Origin: Actinomycetota bacterium
Lineage (GTDB): Bacteria > Actinomycetota > Acidimicrobiia > IMCC26256 > PALSA-555
Length of the DNA: 64,000 nt
Assembly: GCA_016870355.1 (NCBI GenBank)
Contig: VGBR01000008.1
Span: 56,427-120,426, forward strand
Reading direction: 5' to 3'
Of this stretch, positions 8,839 to 17,959 are shown one piece after another. The notes beneath the pieces are model-generated. The model saw only the letters and a program-made list of their open reading frames with translations. It ran no database searches and had not been told where the DNA came from. Position numbers and translations under genes: made by a program. How positions within the stretch are numbered: the stretch's first letter is position 1; each line of letters opens with the position of its first letter.

Positions 8839-10103
8839 GCGGCTGGGATCCGAACGAGCCGCCCCGCGGTCCCGAACGCGGTGGTGCGGCCGCTCCCGGT
8901 GGGAGAGGTCCAGGACGTCCGCGGCGCGGACCCAGCACCCGACCGGCACCGCCACCATCGGAGGCGCCGACCGAGCAGATCGCCGCAGTCGGTCGGGGTC
9001 AGCAGCCACCGTCGCGCGCACGGACTAGTCGTCCGCGCAAGAAGAGAGGTCGTCGCCGCAACGCACGCGTGTTCATCGTGATCGGCGTGATCCTCGCTCC
9101 GTTCTTCATCGCGGGTGCCTGGTTCGCGTATCAGCTGCGACCAGGGTCCGACGGGCCCAACGTGATCATCACGGTCAACGAAGGCATGGGCACGTCGGAG
9201 ATCGCCGACGTGCTCTCGGAGAAGGACGTGATCGGCTCCGGCCTCGCGTTCAAGCTCTGGACGACGATCAGCGGCGGCGGACCGTTCCAGCAGGGCTGTC
9301 ACACGTTGCACGAAGGACTGGGGATCCGCGGCGCCATCAACGCGCTGGAGCAGACCGGTGGCGACAAGATCAACGGCAAGTGCGTCCTTCCGACGGAGCA
9401 AGCCGACCTCGAGCTGTTCCTGCCGCCGCACCGCCGCCTCGACCAGATCGCCGCCCTCGTGAGCGAAGTCACCGGACGCGACCCGCTCGAGTTCATCGCG
9501 GTGGCCAACTCCGGCACCATCCGCTCGCGATACCAACCGCCGGAGGTGACATCGCTCGACGGCTTCCTCTTCCCGGACACATACCTGATCGGCGCGAACT
9601 GGACCGACGAGCAGATCATCCAGCGTCTCGTCGACCGGTTCGACGAGATCGGCGACAAGGTCGGTCTCGCGAACGTGCAGGGGCTCACGCCATACCAAGC
9701 GATCGTGGCGGCGTCACTCATCCAGACTGAGTCCAAGCTGGTCGAGGACGCCCCGCTCATCTCGGCGGTGATCCGGAACCGCATCAACCAAGGGATGCTG
9801 CTGCAGATCGACGCCACGCTGTGCCGAGCGCGCTTCGAGACCACTGGCGTCGGTTGCCCGCCGGTGCCGACCGACGCCGACAAGGAGATCTCGTCGCCAT
9901 ACAACACGTACATCGTGCAGGGCTTGCCGCCGACGCCGATCGCCAGCATGACTGAGGCGTCGCTCCAGGCCGCGCTTGCACCCGCGGCCGTCCCCTACCT
10001 CTTCTACGTGATCGCGGACGAGAACGGGAGGCACGCGTTCGCGACCACGCTCGAGGAGCACAACCGCAACGTCGAGGCCGCGCGCGCCAAGGGCCTCCTT
10101 TGA
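8835..10103 (+). CDS. mltG: Endolytic murein transglycosylase MltG
   Basis: The protein has 422 residues and starts at GTG overlapping the ruvX stop (GTGA). The first 75 residues are a cytoplasmic, Pro/Arg-rich low-complexity tail. One transmembrane segment follows (about residues 77-95, VFIVIGVILAPFFIAGAWF). The extracytoplasmic part contains a LysM-like region and the YceG catalytic domain, with TSLDGFLFPDTY, the conserved Glu in AASLIQTES (about residue 297) and SPYNTY. Enzymes of this family cut nascent glycan strands and are thought to help terminate peptidoglycan chains. The long disordered N-tail is common in actinobacterial members. Confidence 0.95.
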   Translation: MSGWDPNEPPRGPERGGAAAPGGRGPGRPRRGPSTRPAPPPSEAPTEQIAAVGRGQQPPSRARTSRPRKKRGRRRNARVFIVIGVILAPFFIAGAWFAYQLRPGSDGPNVIITVNEGMGTSEIADVLSEKDVIGSGLAFKLWTTISGGGPFQQGCHTLHEGLGIRGAINALEQTGGDKINGKCVLPTEQADLELFLPPHRRLDQIAALVSEVTGRDPLEFIAVANSGTIRSRYQPPEVTSLDGFLFPDTYLIGANWTDEQIIQRLVDRFDEIGDKVGLANVQGLTPYQAIVAASLIQTESKLVEDAPLISAVIRNRINQGMLLQIDATLCRARFETTGVGCPPVPTDADKEISSPYNTYIVQGLPPTPIASMTEASLQAALAPAAVPYLFYVIADENGRHAFATTLEEHNRNVEAARAKGLL

Positions 10104-10927
10104 CGAACGCCCTCACGGGGGCCACCAAGGTGGCCGGCATCATCGGCGACCCGGTCAGTCACTCGCGGTCACCGGCGATCTGGAACGCCGCCTTCACCGA
10201 AGCAGACATCGACTGGGTGTTCGTCGCGTTCGCCGTCCCGGGCGGACAGGCTGGGAACGCGGTCGCCGGCGCCCGCGCTTTGGGTCTCGCCGCGCTCACG
10301 GTCACGATGCCGCACAAGGCCGACGCCGCGAGCGCGTGCGATGAGCTCTCTGACACCGCCTCCCGGCTCGGTGCGGTGAACGCGATCGTGCAGAGGGACG
10401 GGCGTCTGGTCGGACACTCCACCGATGGTCCTGGGTTCGTGCAGTCCGTGCGGGACGCAGGCGTCGACCCCGGTGCCAAGTCTGCGCTCGTGCTCGGCGC
10501 GGGTGGTGCCGGACGCGCGATCGCATTGGCGCTCGGCGAAGCCGGAGCGAAGGTCGTCGTGGCGGCCCGGCGTGAGGCTGCGGCCGAAGACGCCGCCGCG
10601 TTGGTGCCGGGTGGCCGCGCAGTTGTGTTCGATGCGATCGACGCGGAGCTCGAGTCCGCGCAGCTGGTAGTGAATGCAACGCCCATCGGCATGAACGGGA
10701 AGGCGACACCGCTCGACGTGCAACGCCTCGACGCCGACGCGTGCGTCGCCGACACGGTGTACCACCCCCGAGAGACGCCGCTGCTTGCTGCGGCTCGCGC
10801 ACGCGGCTTGAAGTGTGTGGATGGCCTCGGCATGTTGGTGCGCCAGGCCGCCCTGTCGTTCGAGTCGTTCACCGGCGTCGAAGCACCACTCGCGGTCATG
10901 CGGGCAGCGGCCGAGACAGGCGGATGA
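10100..10927 (+). CDS. aroE: Shikimate dehydrogenase
   Basis: The protein has 275 residues and begins at TTG overlapping the mltG stop (TTGA). It reduces 3-dehydroshikimate to shikimate with NADPH. The substrate-site motif GDPVSHSRSPAIWNAAF is at residues 16-32 and the catalytic Lys lies in MPHKADA. The nucleotide-binding loop LGAGGAGRAIA is near residue 132. NATPIGMNG and DTVYHPRETPLL follow in the usual order. It opens a run of shikimate genes continued by aroC, aroK, aroB and aroQ after one unrelated gene. Confidence 0.95.
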   Translation: MTNALTGATKVAGIIGDPVSHSRSPAIWNAAFTEADIDWVFVAFAVPGGQAGNAVAGARALGLAALTVTMPHKADAASACDELSDTASRLGAVNAIVQRDGRLVGHSTDGPGFVQSVRDAGVDPGAKSALVLGAGGAGRAIALALGEAGAKVVVAARREAAAEDAAALVPGGRAVVFDAIDAELESAQLVVNATPIGMNGKATPLDVQRLDADACVADTVYHPRETPLLAAARARGLKCVDGLGMLVRQAALSFESFTGVEAPLAVMRAAAETGG

Positions 10928-11616
10928 GCGCCGTTCTGATCGCCGGCTGTGGTGTCGCCGGTCTCGCTGTCGGGTTCGCGACCTGGGTCTTGGTGGAGCG
11001 CGTCCCTGACCGCCAGTCGTCGTTGAAGCGCCCGTATGAAGAGGTTCGCACCGCGCTGCGCACACCATGGGGACTGACCGTCGTGCTGGGGACTGGCGCA
11101 CTGTGGGCAGGAGTCGGGGCGAGCATCGGTGAGGCGTGGGTGCTGCCCGCCTTCTTGGTGTTGGCAGCCGCTCTTGTGCTCCTCTCGGCGATCGACCTGC
11201 GCCACTACATCCTGCCGAACCGCATCGTGTTCCCGTTGGCCGTGGTCGAGCTGGTGCTCCTTGGCGCCGCAGCGGCCGCCAAGGGTGACGCCGATCCGTT
11301 CTTGCGGTCGCTCGCGTGCGGCGGGGGCGCGTTGCTGGCGTTCACGACCTTGCACCTCATCTCGCCGCGCGCGATGGGCTTCGGCGACGTGAAGCTGTCG
11401 TTCGCCCTCGGGCTCGCGCTGGGTTGGCTCGGCGTGGGAGAGACGGTGCTCGGGCTGTTCCTCGGCTTCGTCTACGGAGCGGTGATCGGTCTTGTGCTCA
11501 TCGCGACCAAGGTGCGCTCTCGGAAGGATCATGTGCCCTTCGGACCGTTCCTGGCGATGGGTGCGATGACCGCGGTGCTCGTTGGTGATGCGATCGTTGA
11601 GGCCTATCGCGGTTGA
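10924..11616 (+). CDS. Prepilin peptidase, A24 family (aspartic membrane protease)
   Basis: This 230-residue integral membrane protein has about six hydrophobic segments. The two catalytic Asp motifs of type IV prepilin peptidases are present: AIDLRHYILPN (about residue 90) and GFGDVKLSFALG (about 153). The zinc-binding methylase region of PilD is largely missing; only about 75 residues precede the first hydrophobic core. It would cleave leader peptides of type IV pilins or pseudopilins at the membrane. The gene overlaps aroE (ATGA) and precedes aroC, which is the common actinobacterial place for a pilD-like gene beside aroE. No pilin gene is seen in the window. Confidence 0.88.
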   Translation: MSAVLIAGCGVAGLAVGFATWVLVERVPDRQSSLKRPYEEVRTALRTPWGLTVVLGTGALWAGVGASIGEAWVLPAFLVLAAALVLLSAIDLRHYILPNRIVFPLAVVELVLLGAAAAAKGDADPFLRSLACGGGALLAFTTLHLISPRAMGFGDVKLSFALGLALGWLGVGETVLGLFLGFVYGAVIGLVLIATKVRSRKDHVPFGPFLAMGAMTAVLVGDAIVEAYRG

Positions 11617-11669
11617 TCGCGAGGTCGAGGAGCGTGGTGATGTCCCCGAGAACCTGAGAACACGTCCGG

Positions 11670-11675
11670 TATCCT
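11670..11675 (+). promoter_or_regulatory. Putative -10 element of aroC (leaderless start)
   Basis: TATCCT lies 6 bases upstream of the aroC GTG at 11682, in the 65-base gap after the prepilin peptidase gene. Spacing and absence of a ribosome-binding site suggest a leaderless transcript. The -35 hexamer is not clear. Confidence 0.45.
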
Positions 11676-11681
11676 TGTGTC

Positions 11682-12836
11682 GTGTTGCGTTACCTGACTG
11701 CTGGTGAGTCCCACGGCCCGGCATTGGTCGCGATCGTCGAAGGGCTCCCTGCGGGCCTGCCCATCACCATCGAAAACGTCGCTGACGAGCTCGCGCGCCG
11801 TCGCCTCGGCTTCGGGCGTGGGCCCCGGATGCGCATCGAGCAGGACGAGGTCGAGTTCCTCGGCGGTGTGCGGCACGGTCGGACTCTCGGATCCCCAGTC
11901 GCGATCTCGATCCGCAACACCGAGTGGCCCAAGTGGTCCGAGGAGATGTCGCCGGCGCCCGGGCGCACCGAGAAGCCGCTGACGACACCGCGGCCCGGTC
12001 ATGCTGATCTCGTCGGCATGCAGAAGTACGGGTTCGAAGACGCTCGCGACGTCCTTGAACGCGCGAGTGCGCGTGAGACGGCGGCGCGGGTCGCGGTGGC
12101 GGCGCTGGCGAAGGGTCTGCTCGGCCATCTCGGCGTGAGCGTCTTGAGCCACGTCGTGCAGATGGGGTCCGTGCGCGCGTCAGCCGACCGACGGCCCAAG
12201 CCAACCGACCTGGACACCGTCGACGAGTCGCCCGTTCGTTGCTTCGACCCCGATGCCGAAGCCGCCATGATCGAAGCCGTCCAGGTCGCGGCGAAGGACG
12301 GCGACTCGCTGGGTGGCGTCGTCGAAGTGCTGGCGTACGGAGTGCCGCCGGGGCTCGGTTCGCACGTCCACTGGGATCGCCGCATCGACGCGTTGCTCGC
12401 GCAAGCGCTGATGAGCATCCAGGCGATGAAGGGCGTCGAGCTCGGCGACGGCTTCGAGGTGGCTGGTCGACGCGGCAGCCAAGCCCACGACGAGATCCTC
12501 TGGGACGACGACGCGAGTGCCTACCGGCGCGGCTCGACCAAGGCCGGCGGCACGGAAGGCGGGATGACGACGGGTGACCTGCTCGTTGCCCGCGTCGCGA
12601 TGAAGCCGCTGTCGACACTGAATCGTCCGGTGCTCAAGACCGTCGACGTCGCCACGAAGCAGGAGACCGTCTCCTTCAAGGAACGCACCGACGTGACCGC
12701 CGTGCCCGCGTCGGGGATCGTCGCCGAGGCGATGACCGCGATGGTGCTCGCCGGCGAAGCGCTGCGGAAGTTCGGCGGCGATTCGCTCGCCGAGCTGGTG
12801 CGGAACCACGACGCGTACCTCGCGTCGCTTGGCTGA
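11682..12836 (+). CDS. aroC: Chorismate synthase
   Basis: The enzyme has 384 residues and carries out the last shikimate step, EPSP to chorismate, using reduced FMN. It begins LRYLTAGESHGPALVAIVEGLPAG, the invariant family start, so the GTG at 11682 is well supported. Further signatures are RPGHADLVGMQKYG, ASARETAARVAVAALAKGLL, the FMN-site region near KGVELGDGFEVAGRRGS and the serine/threonine-rich GGTEGGMTTGDLL. It begins a new transcription unit behind a TATCCT hexamer and runs into aroK and aroB. Confidence 0.97.
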   Translation: MLRYLTAGESHGPALVAIVEGLPAGLPITIENVADELARRRLGFGRGPRMRIEQDEVEFLGGVRHGRTLGSPVAISIRNTEWPKWSEEMSPAPGRTEKPLTTPRPGHADLVGMQKYGFEDARDVLERASARETAARVAVAALAKGLLGHLGVSVLSHVVQMGSVRASADRRPKPTDLDTVDESPVRCFDPDAEAAMIEAVQVAAKDGDSLGGVVEVLAYGVPPGLGSHVHWDRRIDALLAQALMSIQAMKGVELGDGFEVAGRRGSQAHDEILWDDDASAYRRGSTKAGGTEGGMTTGDLLVARVAMKPLSTLNRPVLKTVDVATKQETVSFKERTDVTAVPASGIVAEAMTAMVLAGEALRKFGGDSLAELVRNHDAYLASLG

Positions 12837-12894
12837 GACGCAGCGGAGCCGTGCTCGGACGAGCGGGACGGCGGAGTGGAGTCGACCCGTAGTG

Positions 12895-13431
12895 GTGACT
12901 CGGGAGACCGCGCGCCATCTCGTGTTGATCGGACTCATGGGTGCGGGGAAGTCGACCGTGGGTGGAGCGTGCGCGCAGCGCCTGGGGCGACCATTCGTCG
13001 ACACCGACCGGGTCGTGGAGGCAATCACCGGTCAGACGGTGGCTGAGATCTTTACGAATGGCGGCGAGGCCGCGTTTCGCTCGCTCGAACATCAAGCCGT
13101 CGCGGATGCGTGTGCATCGCCGGAACCTCTGGTGATCTCGTGCGGTGGCGGTGCCGTCCTCGATCCCGAGAACCGTCGTCAGATGCGCGCGTCGGGCACG
13201 GTCGTGTGGCTGCGTGCCGCCCCTCAGGTACTTGCCGATCGCGTCAACCCGAACCTCGCCGACCGACCGCTGCTGCCGTCGTCAGGCGCGCGTGACGAGC
13301 TCGCACGCTTGGCTGAGCTGCGGGGAGCGGCATACGAAGGTGCAGCACACGTGACGGTCGATACCGACGATCGCTCGCTTGAAGAGGTCGTTGACGCGGT
13401 GCTGGAGGAGCTGGTCCGATGCCCGTCGTGA
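12895..13431 (+). CDS. aroK: Shikimate kinase
   Basis: The enzyme phosphorylates shikimate with ATP. The P-loop is LIGLMGAGKSTVGG, followed by the shikimate-binding DTDRVVE region, the Walker B-like ISCGGGAV segment and the lid Arg in NLADRPLL. With the GTG at 12895 the protein has 178 residues and starts MTRETARHLVLIGLMG, as the family normally does. An in-frame TTG at 12829, overlapping the aroC stop by 8 bases, would add 22 residues that do not look conserved. The 3' end overlaps aroB by 13 bases, so the two are translationally coupled. Confidence 0.9.
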   Translation: MTRETARHLVLIGLMGAGKSTVGGACAQRLGRPFVDTDRVVEAITGQTVAEIFTNGGEAAFRSLEHQAVADACASPEPLVISCGGGAVLDPENRRQMRASGTVVWLRAAPQVLADRVNPNLADRPLLPSSGARDELARLAELRGAAYEGAAHVTVDTDDRSLEEVVDAVLEELVRCPS

Positions 13432-14495
13432 CCGTTGCGGTCGAGCCGCCGTACGACGTCATCGTGGGCGGAGACGCCCTCGAGCAGCTCCCAGGTGTGG
13501 TGAACGGTCGACGGCGTGTCCACGTGGTCTCGCAACAACAGGTGTGGAGCGCGTGCGGCAATCGCCTGGCCGAGGCGGGCGCGACCGCGCTCGGCGCACT
13601 CACCCAGATCGGGGAGGGTGAGGAAGCCAAGTCGATGGCTACGGTCGAGCTGCTGTGTCGTGAGTTCGTTCGCGACCAGCTCTCGCGTGCGGATGTCGTG
13701 GTCGCCGTTGGTGGCGGCGTCGTTGGCGACACCGTCGGGCTGGCCGCGGCGGTGTACCACCGCGGCATCGACGTGGTTCAGGTGCCGACGACGTTGCTTG
13801 CACAGGTGGATGCCGCGATCGGCGGCAAGACCGCAGTGAACCTTCCCGAGGGCAAGAACTTGGTAGGAGCGTTCCATCAACCGATCGCGGTGATCGCGGA
13901 TACGACGACGTTGGCCACGCTGCCGGATGCTGACTACCGGTCTGGCTTGGGTGAGGTCGTGAAGTACGCGCTGATGCCCGAAGGCCAAGAGGTGGCATCG
14001 ATCCTGGAGTCAGAGTCGGACACCGTCCTCGAGCGCGAGCCCGAAGTGCTCGGACGGTTGGTGTCCGAGTGCGTCGCGATCAAGGGCAAGATCGTGGCGG
14101 CAGACCCCGAAGAGCGCACGGGTGCGCGGGCAACGTTGAATCTCGGTCACACCCTTGCGCACGCGTTGGAGACCACGTCCGGACACACCCTGGCTCACGG
14201 CGAAGCCGTTGCAATCGGTCTGGTGTTCGCGTTGAACCTCGCTCACCAGCTTGAGCGAGTTGGCGCCGATGCGCCAGAGCGAGCGGTGACGATCCTCCAG
14301 TCCCTCGGGCTCCCCGTCGCCGTCCCCGACACCGCCCCGTCGGCGAGTGACCTGCTCGCGGTGATGGCCCGCGACAAGAAGGCCAAGGGCGGACTGACGT
14401 TCGTGCTGCCCACGGACGGAGCGCTCAGCACCGTCGACGACCCGCCGCAGCACGCGCTCGACGCCGCGTTCCGAAGCGTCGGTGTGGGAACCTGA
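13419..14495 (+). CDS. aroB: 3-dehydroquinate synthase
   Basis: The enzyme has 358 residues and converts DAHP to 3-dehydroquinate using NAD and a divalent metal. The NAD-binding segment VVAVGGGVVGDTVGLAAA, the substrate-site run QVDAAIGGKTAVNLPEGKN and metal-ligand regions SGLGEVVKYAL and LNLGHTLAHALE are all in place. The ATG lies inside the end of aroK. The downstream aroQ begins 6 bases after its stop. The enzyme order aroC-K-B-Q covers the synthase, kinase and dehydratase steps; aroA and the DAHP synthase are elsewhere. Confidence 0.97.
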   Translation: MPVVTVAVEPPYDVIVGGDALEQLPGVVNGRRRVHVVSQQQVWSACGNRLAEAGATALGALTQIGEGEEAKSMATVELLCREFVRDQLSRADVVVAVGGGVVGDTVGLAAAVYHRGIDVVQVPTTLLAQVDAAIGGKTAVNLPEGKNLVGAFHQPIAVIADTTTLATLPDADYRSGLGEVVKYALMPEGQEVASILESESDTVLEREPEVLGRLVSECVAIKGKIVAADPEERTGARATLNLGHTLAHALETTSGHTLAHGEAVAIGLVFALNLAHQLERVGADAPERAVTILQSLGLPVAVPDTAPSASDLLAVMARDKKAKGGLTFVLPTDGALSTVDDPPQHALDAAFRSVGVGT

Positions 14496-14501
14496 CTCCT
14501 G

Positions 14502-14942
14502 ATGGGCACCATCCTTCTGTTGTCCGGACCGAACTTGAACCTCTTCGGTGAACGTGAGCCGGAGATCTACGGCAACGACACGCTCGACGACATGGTTGGG
14601 GACGCGCGAGCGGCGGCGGAAGCGGCGGGGCACGCGCTCGAGCACCTCCAATCCAACGCCGAGGCTGAGCTGATCGAAGCCATCCACGGTGCTCGTGGCC
14701 GGTGCGAGGCGCTCGTCATCAACGCCGGTGCATTGACGCACTCCTCGTTCGCGCTCGCCGACGCGTTGGAGACGTTCGACGGCGTGAAGGTTGAGCTGCA
14801 CGTGTCCAACCCTGCGTCGCGTGAGGAGTGGCGTCGCCTGTCCGTAATCGCGCCCTATGTGTCCGGCACCGTCGCCGGATTTGGGCGCGCAGGCTACCGC
14901 CTGGCGATCGAGGGCGCGATCAGCAAGATGGCGAACCGATGA
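14502..14942 (+). CDS. aroQ: 3-dehydroquinate dehydratase, type II
   Basis: This 146-residue protein is the small, dodecameric type II enzyme, which dehydrates 3-dehydroquinate to 3-dehydroshikimate. The N-terminal LLLSGPNLNLFGEREPEIYG holds the conserved Asn residues and the active-site Tyr. The catalytic lid Arg lies before YG, QSNAEAELIEAIH is next, and the catalytic His region VELHVSNPASREEWR follows. Its ATG is 6 bases after aroB and its stop overlaps the peptidase gene (ATGA). Confidence 0.96.
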   Translation: MGTILLLSGPNLNLFGEREPEIYGNDTLDDMVGDARAAAEAAGHALEHLQSNAEAELIEAIHGARGRCEALVINAGALTHSSFALADALETFDGVKVELHVSNPASREEWRRLSVIAPYVSGTVAGFGRAGYRLAIEGAISKMANR

Positions 14943-16036
14943 CGACGCTCCCGACGATGGACGTCGGCAGCCGCATTGCGAGGCTGCGGTCGACGTTCGA
15001 AGTGGCTGAGATCGACGCGCTGCTGGTCACCCGACTCCCGAACGTTGCCTACCTCACCGGCTTCACGGGCTCTGCGGGTGTGGTCCTCGTGACTCCTGGC
15101 GACGCCGTGCTCGTCACCGACGGTCGCTACGCCCAGCAATCGACGGAGCAGCTTGCGCACGCGGGCGTTACGGCCAGGGTCGAGATCGCTTCGACACCTG
15201 CCGCGCAACAAGCTGCCCTGACGACGTCACCCATCGGTACGCGCCTCGGACTCGAAGCGCACGGCGTCACGTGGGCCCAACAACGCACCTACTCCGAGTG
15301 GTTCACCGCTGAGACGCTCGTGCCTACGGAGCACCTCGTCGAAGGACTTCGAGCTGTGAAGGAAGCCGGTGAGGTCGCTCGCATCAAGGCCGCGTGCGAC
15401 ATCGCCGACGAGTCGCTCGCGGCGGTGCTGCCCCGCTTGAAGGAGGGCATCACCGAGCGCGCCTTCGCGCTCGCGCTTGAATGGGAGATGCGAGGCCGCG
15501 GCGCTACCAAGACGAGCTTCGACACGATCGTTGCGTCCGGACCGAATGGCGCGAAGCCCCACGCGCGACCGACGGATCGAGTCATCGGCGAAGGTGAGCT
15601 CGTCGTGATCGACTTTGGGTGCGTCGTCGACGGCTACTGCTCGGACATGACGCGCACGGTCAGCGTCGGCGACCCTGGCGCCGACGCACGCAAGGTGTGG
15701 GATGTCGTCGCGGCCAGCCAGCGCGCCGGGCGCGATGCGGTGCGCGCGGGCATCGAGTGCAAGTCAGTGGACCTCGCGAGCCGCGCCGTGATCGATGACG
15801 CGGGGTGGGGTGAGGCGTTCGCCCACGGAACCGGTCATGGCGTCGGGCTGGAGATCCACGAGGCGCCACGAGTGTCGGCGACAGCGGATGCTACGTTGGA
15901 GGCGGGCCACGTCGTCACCGTCGAGCCCGGCGTCTATCTCCCCGGCATTGGTGGCGTGCGGATCGAAGACACTGTGGTCGTGACGTCCGACGGCGCCGAG
16001 GCCCTCACCGAGTTCCCCAAGTCCCTCGTCATCTGA
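14939..16036 (+). CDS. pepQ: Xaa-Pro aminopeptidase/dipeptidase (M24 family)
   Basis: This cytosolic metallopeptidase has 365 residues. The N-terminal creatinase-like domain (about 1-130) contains LPNVAYLTGFTGSAGV. The pita-bread catalytic domain supplies five metal ligands: two Asp in VIDFGCVVDGYCSDMTRTV, His in HGTGHGVGLEIHE, Glu in TVEPGVYLPG and Glu in GGVRIEDTVVVT. It trims N-terminal residues next to proline. Its place directly before efp, whose product helps translate polyproline, recurs in many bacteria. Aminopeptidase versus dipeptidase specificity cannot be decided here. Confidence 0.93.
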   Translation: MTTLPTMDVGSRIARLRSTFEVAEIDALLVTRLPNVAYLTGFTGSAGVVLVTPGDAVLVTDGRYAQQSTEQLAHAGVTARVEIASTPAAQQAALTTSPIGTRLGLEAHGVTWAQQRTYSEWFTAETLVPTEHLVEGLRAVKEAGEVARIKAACDIADESLAAVLPRLKEGITERAFALALEWEMRGRGATKTSFDTIVASGPNGAKPHARPTDRVIGEGELVVIDFGCVVDGYCSDMTRTVSVGDPGADARKVWDVVAASQRAGRDAVRAGIECKSVDLASRAVIDDAGWGEAFAHGTGHGVGLEIHEAPRVSATADATLEAGHVVTVEPGVYLPGIGGVRIEDTVVVTSDGAEALTEFPKSLVI

Positions 16037-16066
16037 AGCCGAGTCTTCCCAACGTCTGGTGCGCCC

Positions 16067-16627
16067 GTGAGCATCTCCACGAACGACCTCAAGAACGGCA
16101 TGGCCCTGAACCTCCCAGAAGGGCTGATGACGGTGGTCGAGTTCCAGCACGTGAAGCCCGGCAAGGGCGGCGCGTTCGTCCGCACCAAGCTGAAGAACTT
16201 CCGGACCGGAGCAGTGCTCGACCGCACGTTCCGCGCCGATGAGAAGGTGCCGCTCGCCGTCATCGACAAGCGCGACATGCAGTACCTCTACCGAGAGGGT
16301 CCCGCGCTCGTGTTCATGGACTCCGAGAGCTACGACCAGCTGCACGTCGAGGCCGATGTTCTCGGGAGCGCGGTCGACTACCTGCGTGAGGGTGACACCG
16401 TCGTACTCCCGGTCTACGACGGCTCCGTGGTGGGCGTTGAGCTTCCCGCCGCCGTCGAGCTTGCGGTCACCGTCACCGAACCTGGCATCCAGGGTGACCG
16501 CGTGTCGGGCGCCCGCAAGCCGGCCACGCTCGAGAGCGGTCTCGTCGTGCAGGTGCCCCTCTTCGTCGAGCCGGGCGACTCTGTGAAGGTCGACACGCGC
16601 ACCGGGGAGTACCTCGCGCGCGTCTGA
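16067..16627 (+). CDS. efp: Elongation factor P
   Basis: The protein has 186 residues in three beta-barrel domains and rescues ribosomes stalled on consecutive prolines. The KOW-like N-terminal domain carries the tip loop KPGKGGA with Lys33 in the position that is modified in some bacteria. The middle OB domain contains the signature region MDSESYDQLHVEADVLG. The C-terminal OB domain ends FVEPGDSVKVDTRTGEYLARV. Start is GTG at 16067. The gene lies between pepQ and nusB, the usual actinobacterial order. Confidence 0.97.
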   Translation: MSISTNDLKNGMALNLPEGLMTVVEFQHVKPGKGGAFVRTKLKNFRTGAVLDRTFRADEKVPLAVIDKRDMQYLYREGPALVFMDSESYDQLHVEADVLGSAVDYLREGDTVVLPVYDGSVVGVELPAAVELAVTVTEPGIQGDRVSGARKPATLESGLVVQVPLFVEPGDSVKVDTRTGEYLARV

Positions 16628-16643
16628 GACGCGCGGCAGCCTG

Positions 16644-17033
16644 ATGGCGACGCGGCGCGAAGCCCGTGAGCGGGCACTGAGCCTCTGTTACGAGCTTGAG
16701 ACCCGCGGCCTGAGCGCGGATGAGCTGCTGGCCGAGCTGACGGTTGCTCCCGACCCCTATGCCGAGCACGTGGTGCGCGGGGTGGACGAGCACCGCGAAG
16801 AGATCGATGCGCTGCTCCGCAAGCTGTCGGAGCACTGGGCCCTCGAACGCATGCCCGCGATCGACCGTGCGCTCTTGCGCATCGGCAGCTACGAGCTCGG
16901 GTGGGAGCCGGAGCTCCCGCTCGCCGTCGTGATCGACGAAGCCGTCGAGCTGGCCAGTCAGTACTCCACGAAGGACTCCGGCCGATTCGTCAACGCACTG
17001 CTGTCGCGCATCGCCACGGAGCTCCGCGAGTGA
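16644..17033 (+). CDS. nusB: Transcription antitermination protein NusB
   Basis: This 129-residue all-helical RNA-binding protein acts with NusE (S10) at boxA of rRNA leaders to prevent early termination. It begins [18 protein letters not shown] and ends with the family signature [17 protein letters not shown]. Its target, an rRNA leader, is present at the right end of this window. The stop overlaps the GTG of clpS. Confidence 0.95.
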   Translation: MATRREARERALSLCYELETRGLSADELLAELTVAPDPYAEHVVRGVDEHREEIDALLRKLSEHWALERMPAIDRALLRIGSYELGWEPELPLAVVIDEAVELASQYSTKDSGRFVNALLSRIATELRE

Positions 17034-17350
17034 CTGCGACCCCGATCGAGACCGTGCCGATCGCCTCCCCCACAGAGACAGTCGGTGATCCAGACACCGA
17101 GGACATCAACACGACAGATCGGCCGTGGCTCGTGATCGTCTGGAACGACCCGGTCAACTTGATGTCGTACGTCGTGTACGTGTTCCAGAAGCTCTTCGGC
17201 TATTCGCGAGAGAAGGCAACGCGCCTGATGATGCAGGTTCATCACGAGGGCAAGGCCGTCGTGTCCGACGGGAACCGTGAGAAGGCCGAAGCCGACGTCG
17301 CGCGCCTCCATGGTTACGGGCTATGGGCAACGATGGAGCACCCGTCGTGA
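17030..17350 (+). CDS. clpS: ATP-dependent Clp protease adaptor ClpS
   Basis: The protein has 106 residues and starts at GTG overlapping the nusB stop (GTGA). The first 30 residues are a disordered acidic tail. The ClpS core follows with [20 protein letters not shown], the N-degron pocket residues (Asn-Asp, Met) and [12 protein letters not shown]. ClpS delivers N-end-rule substrates to ClpA/ClpC-ClpP. It is coupled to the DUF2017 gene, an association common in actinobacteria. Confidence 0.95.
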   Translation: MTATPIETVPIASPTETVGDPDTEDINTTDRPWLVIVWNDPVNLMSYVVYVFQKLFGYSREKATRLMMQVHHEGKAVVSDGNREKAEADVARLHGYGLWATMEHPS

Positions 17351-17859
17351 GCCCCGTGCTCAAGAAGAAGCGCGGCGGGCTGGAGCTCACGCTTTCGACC
17401 GAGGAGCGTGACCTGCTGCGAGCGCTGCAGACCGAGCTGCGGGCGCTGTACGAAGCCGGTCCCGACGACGCCGACCCGATCCGCAGCCGTCTGTTCCCGC
17501 GCGCGTACCTCGATCCGACCGCGGAAGACGCGGAACGGGAGTGGCGTGAGCTGGTCCACCCTGAGCTCGTGCGCGACCGAATGGCTGCGCTGGATCAGCT
17601 GCTCGCCAGCCTGGAGCCGACGCCTGGGGCGCGCGGTCGGATCGTTCTCACGCTCGAGGGCGAGTCGATCGACGCGTTGCTCTCGGTGCTCAACGATGCC
17701 CGGCTCGCGCTGGGAACTCGGCTCGGTGTCACCGACGACATCGATGACGACGAGCTCTATCCCGACCATCCGCTGGCACCCGAGATCGCGGTGTACTCCT
17801 GGCTCACGTACCTCGAAGGCCTGCTCGTCGACACGCTTCTAGGGGACATGCCCGACTGA
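17347..17859 (+). CDS. DUF2017 family protein
   Basis: The protein has 170 residues and is mainly helical and acidic. GTG at 17347 overlaps the clpS stop; an ATG 8 codons earlier is possible but would overlap more. Recognisable regions are [56 protein letters not shown] and [10 protein letters not shown], which match my memory of DUF2017 proteins that sit next to clpS in actinobacteria. No catalytic motif is visible. A function linked to ClpS is suggested only by gene order. Confidence 0.85.
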   Translation: MSPVLKKKRGGLELTLSTEERDLLRALQTELRALYEAGPDDADPIRSRLFPRAYLDPTAEDAEREWRELVHPELVRDRMAALDQLLASLEPTPGARGRIVLTLEGESIDALLSVLNDARLALGTRLGVTDDIDDDELYPDHPLAPEIAVYSWLTYLEGLLVDTLLGDMPD

Positions 17860-17959
17860 TCCAGTCCATTGGTCACCTCCGCAAGCTCCGGCTCCGTCGT
17901 CGTTCGGGAGGCGGAGCCCCACCAAACGACTACCGTCCGTTCACGTCGACGGAGGGGTC